From Bacteroidales bacterium (GTDB lineage: Bacteria; Bacteroidota; Bacteroidia; Bacteroidales; UBA932): DNA of 62,921 bases. Under the pieces are notes generated by a model that worked only from the letters and a program-made list of their open reading frames with translations, did no database searches and was not told the DNA's origin. Made by a program: the position numbers and the translations under genes. Below are positions 28,016 through 36,056 of the stretch, piece after piece (within the stretch, counting starts at the first letter, position 1; each line of letters starts with the position of its first letter). The DNA is taken from assembly GCA_015060395.1 (NCBI GenBank), contig SUYP01000018.1, positions 1 to 62,921 on the forward strand, written 5' to 3'.

Positions 28016-29947
28016 TTACCTCTTGAATTCTACTACAAGTGCTGTCTTTGGAGCGACTACTGTGGCATCCGAAATCTCGACAGGCTCTCCGGTCAGGACG
28101 TCAACTCCACCCTGAAGGCCTTCGGTGATCTCTGAATAGTAAGACCACGGAACATTCACCGGTTCCAGGTTGTTGTTGATATATACAAACACCGCGGCTT
28201 CGTCATTATAACGGAAGTATGCGTATGTGTTGTCGCGGGTCATAAAGTGCATTGTCTTTCCGTTGTGGATGACATCCGCTGTCTTTCTCCACTGGAAAAG
28301 ACGGCTCACATAGTTGAAGAGGTCAGCTGCCTGGCCCTTCTCCACATTGAGACCGTCAGTGTTATATGTCTGAGCCTCACGACCTTCCGCAGTGAAGAGA
28401 TCGATCTCATCGCCTGCCCATCCGCCTGGGAAATCCACGCGGAGACCAGGGTGGTCACCTATGTTGTCCGGCCTGTTGGAAACGAACATCAGCTCGTCAC
28501 CTGCGAAAATCTGAGGTATGCCTCGCATAGTCGCCATCATAGCCATAGCGATCTTGAGGGCACGAGGATCCTTGCGTACCATATCACCGATACGTGCGGT
28601 GTCGTGGTTGCCAGGGAAGATGAGCATCTTCGAAAGGTCGTGATATACGAAGTCGTGTGAAAGGATGTCATATACCTTGGTCATACCCATTCCCCAGCCG
28701 CCTTCATCCTCGGCAAGAGCCTCACGCATTGCGTCGTGAAGAGGGAAGTCCATAATTGAAGGAAGATGTGAGTCAAAGCCGTCCTTGTTGGCATTTCCGC
28801 CCTGCCAGTAGGCAAGCTGAGGGATGGATGAAGTCCAGCACTCTCCTACGATATTGAAGTTCGGATACTCGGTCATAATGGCCTTGCACCACTCTGCAGC
28901 AGGCTCCTTCTCATTGTACGGATATGTATCGACGCGGAAGCCGTTAAGGCCGGAATACTCGATCCACCACACTCCCCACTGGATGAAATACTGGAGCACG
29001 TAAGGATTGTCAAGGTTCATATCCACCATTGTAGGCACGAACCAGCCGCTTTCCTGGATATAGAGGTCCTTCTGCGATGCATTAGGATCCATATTTGTCG
29101 AAAAAGCCACGTTAGTTCCTGTATATTCAGGGAACTGATGGATCCAGTCCTGGAAAGGAAGGTCGTTCATCCACCAGTGCACATAGCTGCAGTGGTTAGG
29201 AACGATATCCATTATGATGCCGAGGCCTTTCTCCCTTGCCTTCTCTACGAGAGTCTTGTAGAGCTCGTTCGAGCCGAAGCGCGAGTCTATATGGTAATAG
29301 TCGGATGCGGCATATCCGTGATATGAGCCCTGAGGATCATTGTCCTCAAGGAAAGGAGTCGTCCAGATGTATGTAGCACCGAGCTCGCTGATATAGTCCA
29401 GGTGATCGATGACACCCTGGATATCTCCGCCGTGGCGGCCGTTTCCATTTGCGCGGTTGGCATCTTCCGTCGTATCATCGGTTGAATCATTCGACGCATC
29501 ACCGTTTGCAAAGCGGTCAGGCATAATGAGATAGACCATATCTGCAGTAGTGAAGCTCTTACGCTCGGCAGAGCCGGCCTCACGGGCAGCGATTTCGTAT
29601 GGATATTTGAAAGACTGTCCGTCTTTTGAAAATACTATGTAGTAAGTACCAGGCTGAGCGGTAGGAGCGACATTCACATCAACGAAAAGATAGTTAGGGC
29701 TTTCCGCCTTGGTGATCTTCTCCACCGACACACCTTTTCCGCCTTCGATAGCAACATCATACTCTGAAATACCCTTGCCGTTCACAAGGAGCTGGAGGTC
29801 GGTCTTCATACCCACCCACCAGGAGAGGGGTTCAACGCGGGTTACCTGATCCTGGGTTGCGTCCGCAACTGATGCAGGGTCGAATGATGGCTTGCCCGAG
29901 CAGGCTGCGAGGGCAATGATTGCGGTTGCTATGAGAATTTTCTTCAT
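28016..29947 (-). CDS. GH13 neopullulanase/cyclomaltodextrinase-like enzyme (SusA-like)
   Basis: This 643-residue lipoprotein (signal ending ALAAC, Cys16) has an N-terminal beta domain (about 30-125) and a GH13 barrel. The GH13 regions are visible: DIVPNHCS, GFRVDTYPYNE (nucleophile Asp), NIVGECWTS (acid Glu) and FPGNHDTARI (third Asp). The domain order is that of SusA/neopullulanase, which cut malto-oligosaccharides, pullulan and cyclodextrins in the periplasm. It starts 1 nt after the gene before it ends, so the two are tightly coupled. Confidence 0.9.
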   Translation of the reverse strand: MKKILIATAIIALAACSGKPSFDPASVADATQDQVTRVEPLSWWVGMKTDLQLLVNGKGISEYDVAIEGGKGVSVEKITKAESPNYLFVDVNVAPTAQPGTYYIVFSKDGQSFKYPYEIAAREAGSAERKSFTTADMVYLIMPDRFANGDASNDSTDDTTEDANRANGNGRHGGDIQGVIDHLDYISELGATYIWTTPFLEDNDPQGSYHGYAASDYYHIDSRFGSNELYKTLVEKAREKGLGIIMDIVPNHCSYVHWWMNDLPFQDWIHQFPEYTGTNVAFSTNMDPNASQKDLYIQESGWFVPTMVDMNLDNPYVLQYFIQWGVWWIEYSGLNGFRVDTYPYNEKEPAAEWCKAIMTEYPNFNIVGECWTSSIPQLAYWQGGNANKDGFDSHLPSIMDFPLHDAMREALAEDEGGWGMGMTKVYDILSHDFVYHDLSKMLIFPGNHDTARIGDMVRKDPRALKIAMAMMATMRGIPQIFAGDELMFVSNRPDNIGDHPGLRVDFPGGWAGDEIDLFTAEGREAQTYNTDGLNVEKGQAADLFNYVSRLFQWRKTADVIHNGKTMHFMTRDNTYAYFRYNDEAAVFVYINNNLEPVNVPWSYYSEITEGLQGGVDVLTGEPVEISDATVVAPKTALVVEFKR

Positions 29948-29948
29948 A

Positions 29949-31169
29949 TTACTCTGTTATGATTTCGTATGACCAAGGAGCCTTGAGCTCTGCCTTTACC
30001 GTTACCTTGTTCTCTGGGAGTGTACGGGTGAATACCAGAGTGCTGTCCTCTGTCGAAATAACCTCGAACTTGCCGCCCTTGTCACCAGCTGCGAGTGCAG
30101 GATTATTGTGACGGATGTCGATGAGCCACTTGTAGAAGTCGAAATATTCATTCTTCTCCCAAGCCGGGATCGGATCCTTCTCGAAGAACTCGAATCTCTT
30201 GTTCCAGCCCATCTCCTGACCTGTGTAGATCAGAGGCTGACCGCCAGGAAGGGTGAATGTAAGCACTGCCATAAGCTTTGCAGCATCACCCATCCTCTCG
30301 AACTCTGTACCTGCCCAGGAGTTCTCGTCGTGATTTGATGTGAACATAAGACGGAAGGCATCAGCAGGATGTCTTTCTGCATCCTTCTGAATATACTCGA
30401 GAAGCTCAGGGATGTTCTTCTCACCGCGGGCGATTGCATTCAGCAGATGGTGAAGTTCCCAAGCGTATGATGAATTGAAGCCTGAAAGAGAATGAAGCTT
30501 AGGCTCTTCACCCTCCGCAAGCATATACATTCCGGGATAGTCTGCACGAAGAGCAGAGATTGTCTCCTGCCAGAACTCGAGCGGAACCTCGCAAGCCATA
30601 TCGCAGCGGAATCCGTCCACACCCTTCTCCATCCAGAAGCGCATCTGATCGGCCATAGCATCCCAGACCTCACGCTTGCCGTAATTGAGCTCAGCGATGT
30701 CATACCAGTCGTAGTTGACTACTGTATTGCCCAGAGAATCACGCATATACCAATCTGCAGGGCACTCGTTAATCCACTTTGCATCCGGTGAAGTGTGGTT
30801 GGCCACGCAGTCAAGAACGACGCGGAAGCCGAGCTTGTGAGCCTCTGCGAGGAAGTTCTCGAAATCCTCCATAGTTCCGAACTCCGGGTTGATGGCTTTA
30901 TAGTCGGCGATTGCATAGTAAGAACCGAGGGTTCCCTTGCGCTCCTTCACTCCGATAGGATGAATAGGCATAAGCCAGAGGATGTCGATTCCGAGCTCCT
31001 TGAGGCGCGGAAGCTCCTGCTGAGCTGCTGCAAATGTTCCCTCAGGAGTGTACTGACGTACGTTCATCTCATAAACCACCGAATTTTCAAGCGGCTGCTG
31101 CTCAGGTGCCTGGGTCGCGCAGGACATTGCCAGCACTGAGGTGCAGATTGCAAAAAGTATCTTCTTCAT
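29949..31169 (-). CDS. GH13 alpha-amylase family lipoprotein
   Basis: This compact 406-residue GH13 enzyme has a lipoprotein signal ending AMSC (Cys17). The barrel starts at about residue 35 (YEMNVRQYTPEGTF). Catalytic motifs are DCVANHTS, GFRCDMACEVP (nucleophile Asp), MLAEGEEP (acid Glu) and FTSNHDENSW (third Asp). The C-terminal beta domain is short. Likely substrates are maltodextrins. It is second in the operon after the pullulanase, separated by a 106-nt spacer with a large hairpin. Confidence 0.9.
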   Translation of the reverse strand: MKKILFAICTSVLAMSCATQAPEQQPLENSVVYEMNVRQYTPEGTFAAAQQELPRLKELGIDILWLMPIHPIGVKERKGTLGSYYAIADYKAINPEFGTMEDFENFLAEAHKLGFRVVLDCVANHTSPDAKWINECPADWYMRDSLGNTVVNYDWYDIAELNYGKREVWDAMADQMRFWMEKGVDGFRCDMACEVPLEFWQETISALRADYPGMYMLAEGEEPKLHSLSGFNSSYAWELHHLLNAIARGEKNIPELLEYIQKDAERHPADAFRLMFTSNHDENSWAGTEFERMGDAAKLMAVLTFTLPGGQPLIYTGQEMGWNKRFEFFEKDPIPAWEKNEYFDFYKWLIDIRHNNPALAAGDKGGKFEVISTEDSTLVFTRTLPENKVTVKAELKAPWSYEIITE

Positions 31170-31199
31170 ATTTTAGTGTTATTTTGTTTTATATTTTCT

Positions 31200-31271
31200 G
31201 CATAGCCTGAGGCTCGCCTCGCTTCGCAGAAGCGTATGAATATGCTTCGCTCTGCAAGCCTCAGGCTATGC
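31200..31271 (-). repeat. long inverted repeat between the pullulanase and amylase genes
   Basis: Perfect 15-bp arms (GCATAGCCTGAGGCT, 31200-31214, and 31257-31271) enclose a second stem, GAAGCGTAT / ATATGCTTC. It begins 4 nt after the pullulanase stop. The RNA would fold into a long hairpin without a T-run, so mRNA stabilisation or processing is as likely as termination. Confidence 0.7.
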
Positions 31272-31275
31272 CGTA

Positions 31276-33234
31276 TTACATTTCAGCAAGTATGGTTGCA
31301 GATGTAGCGGTAGCTGTGATCCAGTTGCCGGAGTATGCAGTAATACCGTCAACATCAGCCTCGCCACCTCTTGCAAGGACTGTGTAATTGCCCTCGGGGA
31401 TACCAACAGTAGCGAGTTTCTTCGATCCGTTGAGAAGGACAGTGAGAGACTTGGCGCTGTCAATGCCTTCAAGACCGCTGATACGGAATGCCACCACGCA
31501 AGGATCCTCAGTATCAATGAACTGGAGCTTCTCACGCACGAGGTCAGCATCACCGAGGCAGAAGCCCGGATGAGCGTGACGGATGGCTGCAAGAGCCGCA
31601 TAATAGTCAACGAGATCCTTGTACTGTGTCTTGTATGTCCAGTCGATAGCATTGATCGAGTCAGGCTGATTGTAGCTGTTCTTCACGCCCTGCTTGTGAC
31701 GGTAGAGTTCCTCACCGTTGAAGATGAAAGGAATGCCCTGAGATGTGTAAACCGCTGTCTGAGCGAGCTTCACCATCTTCAGACGCTCCGCCTCTGTCGC
31801 ATCGGTTGCCTCTTCGAGACGGTCACGCAGACAATGGTCATCGTGACAGCTCACATAGCTCACGTGCTGGAGAGGATTGTTGGTCCAGCGCTCTACAGTT
31901 ACCTGAGGATGCTCCACACCACCGGCGATACCGAACATAACATTGTCCTTGTTGCCTGCCACTCCGTCCATAAAGCCGGCATTCTCGCATCCGAGAGGGC
32001 CACGCACTGCATCACGGATATTGTCGCTGAATGCTCCCACCTTGTCCATCATATATGTATTGGCCTTGAGAGCGATCTCTTCAGCCGGATATGCAGGAGC
32101 CTGAGCAGCCCAACCCTCACCATAGATCACCACGTCCGGATCAATCGCGTGAAGGCGCTCGCTGATGAGGTTCATAGTCTCGATGTCGTGGATGGCCATA
32201 AGGTCGAAACGGAATCCGTCGATATGATACTCCTTCATCCACCACTCCAGAGACTCGACCATATATTTGCGGAACATCTCCTGCTCCGAAGCAGTCTCAT
32301 TGCCGCAGCCTGAGCCGTCGAAGAAAGATCCGTCCTCACGCATACGGTAGAAATAGCCCGGCATAGTGCGCTCGAAACCTGTGTTCGCAGCATTTGTAGT
32401 ATGGTTGTAAACCACATCGAGGATCACGCGGAAGCCGGCCTTGTGGAGAGCCTGCACCATCTGCTTGAATTCCTTGATACGGGTCACAGGATTGTATGGG
32501 TCTGTCGAGAATGAGCCCTCGACTGCATTATAGTTCAGCGGTTCATATCCCCAGTTGTACTGATTGTCCTCCAGGCGGGTCTCGTCGATGGTCGCGAAAT
32601 CGGTGGAAGGAAGGAGCTGGACGTATGTAACGCCGATCTCCTTCAAGTGGTCAATACCGGTAGCAAGTCCGTCAGGGTTCTTTGTTCCCTCCTCTGTCAG
32701 AGCAAGATATTTACCCTTGTCGCTTACACCCGACGTCTGATGTATCGAGAAATCCCTGTGATGAAGCTCATAAACGATGATGTCAGAAGGGTCGATCTTC
32801 GGGCTCTTGTCCTCTGCCCAGCCCTCCGGATCGGTCTCAGTCCAGTCGATCACAGCTCCACGCATACCGTTCACTCCAACAGCCTTTGCGGCGATTCCTT
32901 CCGTCTCCTCGAGCCACTGACCGCCTTTCTGCACCTGGAACGTATAGAAAGCGCCCTTAATGTCATCCTTGACTGTCGCTTTCCAGAGTCCATCCTTGCC
33001 GAGCTTCATATTCAGGATCTTGAAGGTAGCTTCATCTGAAGCCGAATGATAAAGCCTCAGCTGGGCAGCCTCCGCATCCGGAGCCCAAACTGCAAATTCT
33101 GTCTTGTCGCCCATATAGACGCACTCCTCAAGCGGAGTCTCAGGCACTGGCAGCGCACCGTTCTCAGATGCGCAGGAAGCCATAGCGGCTGCTGCAACCG
33201 TTCCCATCAGTAAACTTTTGAATGATATCTTCAT
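31276..33234 (-). CDS. pulA: type I pullulanase-like GH13 lipoprotein
   Basis: This ~652-residue debranching enzyme should cut alpha-1,6 links in pullulan, amylopectin or glycogen fragments. The signal peptide ends AMASC. A CBM48-like domain (about 35-130, TEFAVWAPDAEAAQLRLY) precedes the barrel. The type I pullulanase signature appears as NQYNWGYEPLNY. GH13 catalytic motifs are DVVYNHT, GFRFDLMAIHD, VIYGEGWAA and YVSCHDDHC. The ATG at 33234 (MKISFKSLL) is preferred; one at 33246 (MNRIMKIS) is equally possible. It is the first gene of the glucan operon. Confidence 0.9.
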   Translation of the reverse strand: MKISFKSLLMGTVAAAAMASCASENGALPVPETPLEECVYMGDKTEFAVWAPDAEAAQLRLYHSASDEATFKILNMKLGKDGLWKATVKDDIKGAFYTFQVQKGGQWLEETEGIAAKAVGVNGMRGAVIDWTETDPEGWAEDKSPKIDPSDIIVYELHHRDFSIHQTSGVSDKGKYLALTEEGTKNPDGLATGIDHLKEIGVTYVQLLPSTDFATIDETRLEDNQYNWGYEPLNYNAVEGSFSTDPYNPVTRIKEFKQMVQALHKAGFRVILDVVYNHTTNAANTGFERTMPGYFYRMREDGSFFDGSGCGNETASEQEMFRKYMVESLEWWMKEYHIDGFRFDLMAIHDIETMNLISERLHAIDPDVVIYGEGWAAQAPAYPAEEIALKANTYMMDKVGAFSDNIRDAVRGPLGCENAGFMDGVAGNKDNVMFGIAGGVEHPQVTVERWTNNPLQHVSYVSCHDDHCLRDRLEEATDATEAERLKMVKLAQTAVYTSQGIPFIFNGEELYRHKQGVKNSYNQPDSINAIDWTYKTQYKDLVDYYAALAAIRHAHPGFCLGDADLVREKLQFIDTEDPCVVAFRISGLEGIDSAKSLTVLLNGSKKLATVGIPEGNYTVLARGGEADVDGITAYSGNWITATATSATILAEM

Positions 33235-33369
33235 AATTCTGTTCATATTTACAATTCGATTGTGCACACTTACACATCCTACGAATATACGGAGATTTGT
33301 CCTATATATATAATCACATAAGACGAATTGCTTAAAGTATTTGACGAATGGTCGGTTTTTTCTGACGAA

Positions 33370-33409
33370 AAGAAACATTCCGCCGGAACAGCCTGAGCTG
33401 CCGACGGAA
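33370..33409 (-). terminator. probable terminator after the Rpn gene
   Basis: On the minus strand TTCCGTCGG / CCGGCGGAA (9 bp with one G-T pair, 14-nt loop) is followed by TGTTTCTTTT. It starts 25 nt after the stop of the Rpn gene. The rest of 33235-33369 is the upstream region of the pullulanase gene and shows no full consensus promoter. Confidence 0.55.
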
Positions 33410-33433
33410 TTAAATGAGTATATGATTATATTA

Positions 33434-34375
33434 TTACGCGGATGTCAACACTATATTGATTTCAGCCAAGGGAATATCCAGAAGGGCAGATATGTCCTCC
33501 GCACTCATACCTTTGGAATACATCTTCAGAACCATATCAGTCCGTTCTTCTGAACGGCCTTGCTGTAGTCCCTCTGAGCGGCCTTCCTCGCGCCCTTTCT
33601 CCAGCCCTTGCTCAATGCCTTCCTCGAGTTTGGCCCTCATCATACCATTCAAGCGTTTCTCGTCATTCATCTCGGTCTCGTATTCTATGCGTTTCTCTTC
33701 GGTGAAGGCACTGATCTCACAAGCACGGAAGATGCACTCATAAACATCATCCTGAAGCCACTTGGGGCGACCCTTAAGCTTACCTAAGTTCTTCAGAACG
33801 AACAACATCCGGTCCTGAGCCGTAACACATACTTCCAAAGTCTTGTCAAATCCCGCCAGTTCCGCAAAGATAATAAAAATCGTTTCGGCAAGCAAGTCAC
33901 CAGTTGTTTTTTCACGGAACGTATATTCTGACACGTAACGGTCCTTCCAAAAATCCTTATCGGGATGATTGATCGGCACTCCCATCAGACCAATCAGATA
34001 CACAGGACTGACATCGTAATTGTCCCCTTTACGGCTCTGACGGTCGTATGCACGACTGGCATAACTAACACAACGCTGAAACCAACTCTTCTCGGTGTAG
34101 CACTGCATCTCCACGATGAACAAAGCACCGGAGCTGTCACGACACATAAAGTCGTACTGATGCTCCTTATTCAGGGATAGGACAGGACCCTGATAGTTAG
34201 TCGGAAGATAATCTATATGCTCCACCTTACGATTCTCCGGCAAGAACTCATTGATGATCATCATCACGGCATCCTTGTTCGCCACATCGCCAAACACAGC
34301 CTTGAACCCGGCATTGGTCAGGATATCTACATATCGCTGGGCCACTTCGCTCTTTGCATTATTTTCCATATACAT
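33434..34375 (-). CDS. Rpn-family recombination-promoting nuclease (PD-(D/E)XK transposase-like)
   Basis: This 313-residue protein belongs to the Rpn/YhgA-like PD-(D/E)XK nuclease group common in Bacteroidota. The nuclease core is at the N-terminus: FKAVFGD, then QYDFMCRDSSGALFIVEMQ with the acidic and IVEMQ residues of the metal site. A charged Glu/Gly/Arg-rich repeat (EEGIEQGLEKGREEGRSEG) precedes a short C-terminal helical domain. An ATG at 34369 is an alternative start. Relatives promote RecA-independent recombination in E. coli; the role here is inferred. No inverted repeats mark it as an insertion sequence. Confidence 0.85.
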   Translation of the reverse strand: MYMENNAKSEVAQRYVDILTNAGFKAVFGDVANKDAVMMIINEFLPENRKVEHIDYLPTNYQGPVLSLNKEHQYDFMCRDSSGALFIVEMQCYTEKSWFQRCVSYASRAYDRQSRKGDNYDVSPVYLIGLMGVPINHPDKDFWKDRYVSEYTFREKTTGDLLAETIFIIFAELAGFDKTLEVCVTAQDRMLFVLKNLGKLKGRPKWLQDDVYECIFRACEISAFTEEKRIEYETEMNDEKRLNGMMRAKLEEGIEQGLEKGREEGRSEGLQQGRSEERTDMVLKMYSKGMSAEDISALLDIPLAEINIVLTSA

Positions 34376-34525
34376 TAAGTTTAATGTTTACGGATGCAAA
34401 GTTCCTAAGCATTAGCCATATACTCAAAAGATATACGGTTATCTGCAGAAATCGGCCTTGGAGAGCGATGTAAGGGCTATTGTCTCAGAAAATCTGCTAA
34501 AATAATCCGGATATTTCCGAGAAAT

Positions 34526-34549
34526 TGTTCCACGAAAGCCTGTGGAACA
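34526..34549 (-). terminator. possible terminator after murA
   Basis: A perfect 8-bp stem (TGTTCCAC / GTGGAACA) with an 8-nt loop, about 125 nt beyond the murA stop. The T-run is weak on either strand. The remaining 34376-34525 holds the Rpn upstream region and nothing else recognised. Confidence 0.4.
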
Positions 34550-34560
34550 TTCCTTCTGGA

Positions 34561-34596
34561 GATTCTCACGGCTTCTGCGAAGCCTCAGAATGACAG
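34561..34596 (+). repeat. R1 repeat between murA and the Rpn gene
   Basis: It reads GATTCTCACGGCTTC, a short loop, then GAAGCCTCAGAATGACAG, with stem GGCTTC/GAAGCC and outer ATTCT/AGAAT. This is the R1 pattern found at four other places in the window. Confidence 0.6.
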
Positions 34597-34673
34597 CCAA
34601 AGAACAAAAACGGACGGATTTGTGGTTTCGATACGATATTATTGAAGGAGAATCCCGGGAGCGGGAAAGCCTT

Positions 34674-35987
34674 CTATTGACGGGAGATACGGGCACCGAG
34701 AGCATTCAGACGGACATCTATTTCCTCATAGCCTCGATCGATCTGCTCGATGTTGCTGATGATGCTTGTACCCTTGGCTGACATTGCCGCGATGAGCATA
34801 GCGATACCTGCACGGATATCAGGAGATGACATATTCCCGGCGCGGAGCTGATAGCGGTGGTCGTGTCCTACGACGACAGCACGGTGAGGGTCGCAGAGGA
34901 TGATCTGGGCACCCATATCAATGAGCTTATCGACAAAGAACAGACGGCTCTCGAACATCTTCTGATGAATCAGAACGCTTCCCTTGCATTGGGTCGCCAT
35001 CACAAGGATCACACTGATCAGGTCAGGGGAAAGACCCGGCCAAGGAGCATCGGCAATATGGAGAATAGACCCGTCGAGGAAGGAATCGATCACATAGCTC
35101 TCCTGTTCCGGAACATAGATATCATCACCGCGTCGTTCCAGATTTACACCAAGACGGCGGAAAACTTCCGGAATCATTCCGAGTTCATCGTAGGCTACGT
35201 CCTTGATGGTCACCGCACTCCTGTTCATCGCAGCAAGAGCAATGAACGAGCCTATCTCGATCATATCCGGAAGGATTGTATGTTCCGTTCCTCCCAGAGC
35301 ATCCACTCCGGTGATTGTCAACAGATTAGAACCGACGCCATCAATCTTTGCACCCATACGTACAAGCATACGGCAGAGCTGCTGGACGTATGGTTCGCAG
35401 GCCGCATTATATATAGTCGTAACCCCCTTCGACAGACAGGCTGCCATCACTATATTGGCAGTTCCTGTCACAGAAGCCTCGTCCAGAAGCATATAACGCC
35501 CCTCCAGAGACTTACCCTCTGGAACGTGAAGATAGAAAGCCTTCTTGTCCATATCGTACTCCTGTGACGCACCCAGATTCATAAAGCCGAGGATATGCGT
35601 ATCCACCCTGCGGCGACCGATCTGGTCTCCTCCCGGCTTCGGGAAATATGCCCTTCCGAAACGAGCCAAGAGAGGTCCGACCACCATCACCGACCCACGC
35701 AACTTGGCACATTTGCCGACGAAATCCGCACTGGCTATATAATCCGTATCGATCTCATCCGCCTGGAATGTATATACACCCTTCTCGTGACGGGTGACCT
35801 TGACTCCCATACCCTCAAGAAGGAGAATCAGATTGCGTACATCCAGGATTTCCGGAACATTGGAAATCTTTACGGCTTCTCCCGTCAGGAGCACCGCGCT
35901 GATCACCTGCAGGGCCTCATTCTTTGCGCCCTGAGGCCTTATCGTGCCACTAAGCTTGTGGCCGCCTTCTATTACGAATGAACTCAT
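34674..35987 (-). CDS. murA: UDP-N-acetylglucosamine 1-carboxyvinyltransferase
   Basis: This 437-residue enzyme transfers enolpyruvate to UDP-GlcNAc, the first committed step of peptidoglycan synthesis. The N-terminal PQGAKNEAL contains the conserved Lys-Asn pair. The loop that carries the catalytic cysteine in E. coli (PGGCxIGxRPVD) reads PGGDQIGRRRVD here, so Asp121 replaces the cysteine that fosfomycin attacks. Such Asp forms remain active in other bacteria. It lies 69 nt after murB on the same strand, so murA-murB-metG may be one transcription unit. Confidence 0.93.
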   Translation of the reverse strand: MSSFVIEGGHKLSGTIRPQGAKNEALQVISAVLLTGEAVKISNVPEILDVRNLILLLEGMGVKVTRHEKGVYTFQADEIDTDYIASADFVGKCAKLRGSVMVVGPLLARFGRAYFPKPGGDQIGRRRVDTHILGFMNLGASQEYDMDKKAFYLHVPEGKSLEGRYMLLDEASVTGTANIVMAACLSKGVTTIYNAACEPYVQQLCRMLVRMGAKIDGVGSNLLTITGVDALGGTEHTILPDMIEIGSFIALAAMNRSAVTIKDVAYDELGMIPEVFRRLGVNLERRGDDIYVPEQESYVIDSFLDGSILHIADAPWPGLSPDLISVILVMATQCKGSVLIHQKMFESRLFFVDKLIDMGAQIILCDPHRAVVVGHDHRYQLRAGNMSSPDIRAGIAMLIAAMSAKGTSIISNIEQIDRGYEEIDVRLNALGARISRQ

Positions 35988-36056
35988 AACTATTTATCTA
36001 TCATCATTTTCCCGAATTCACAAAAGGTCATTTTGAGCTTTCAGAATTGTCAGGGA

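Noticed and set aside
33434..34375. Rpn gene as a full insertion sequence
   Set aside because: No terminal inverted repeats or target duplications were seen around it; the family is usually chromosomal and non-mobile.
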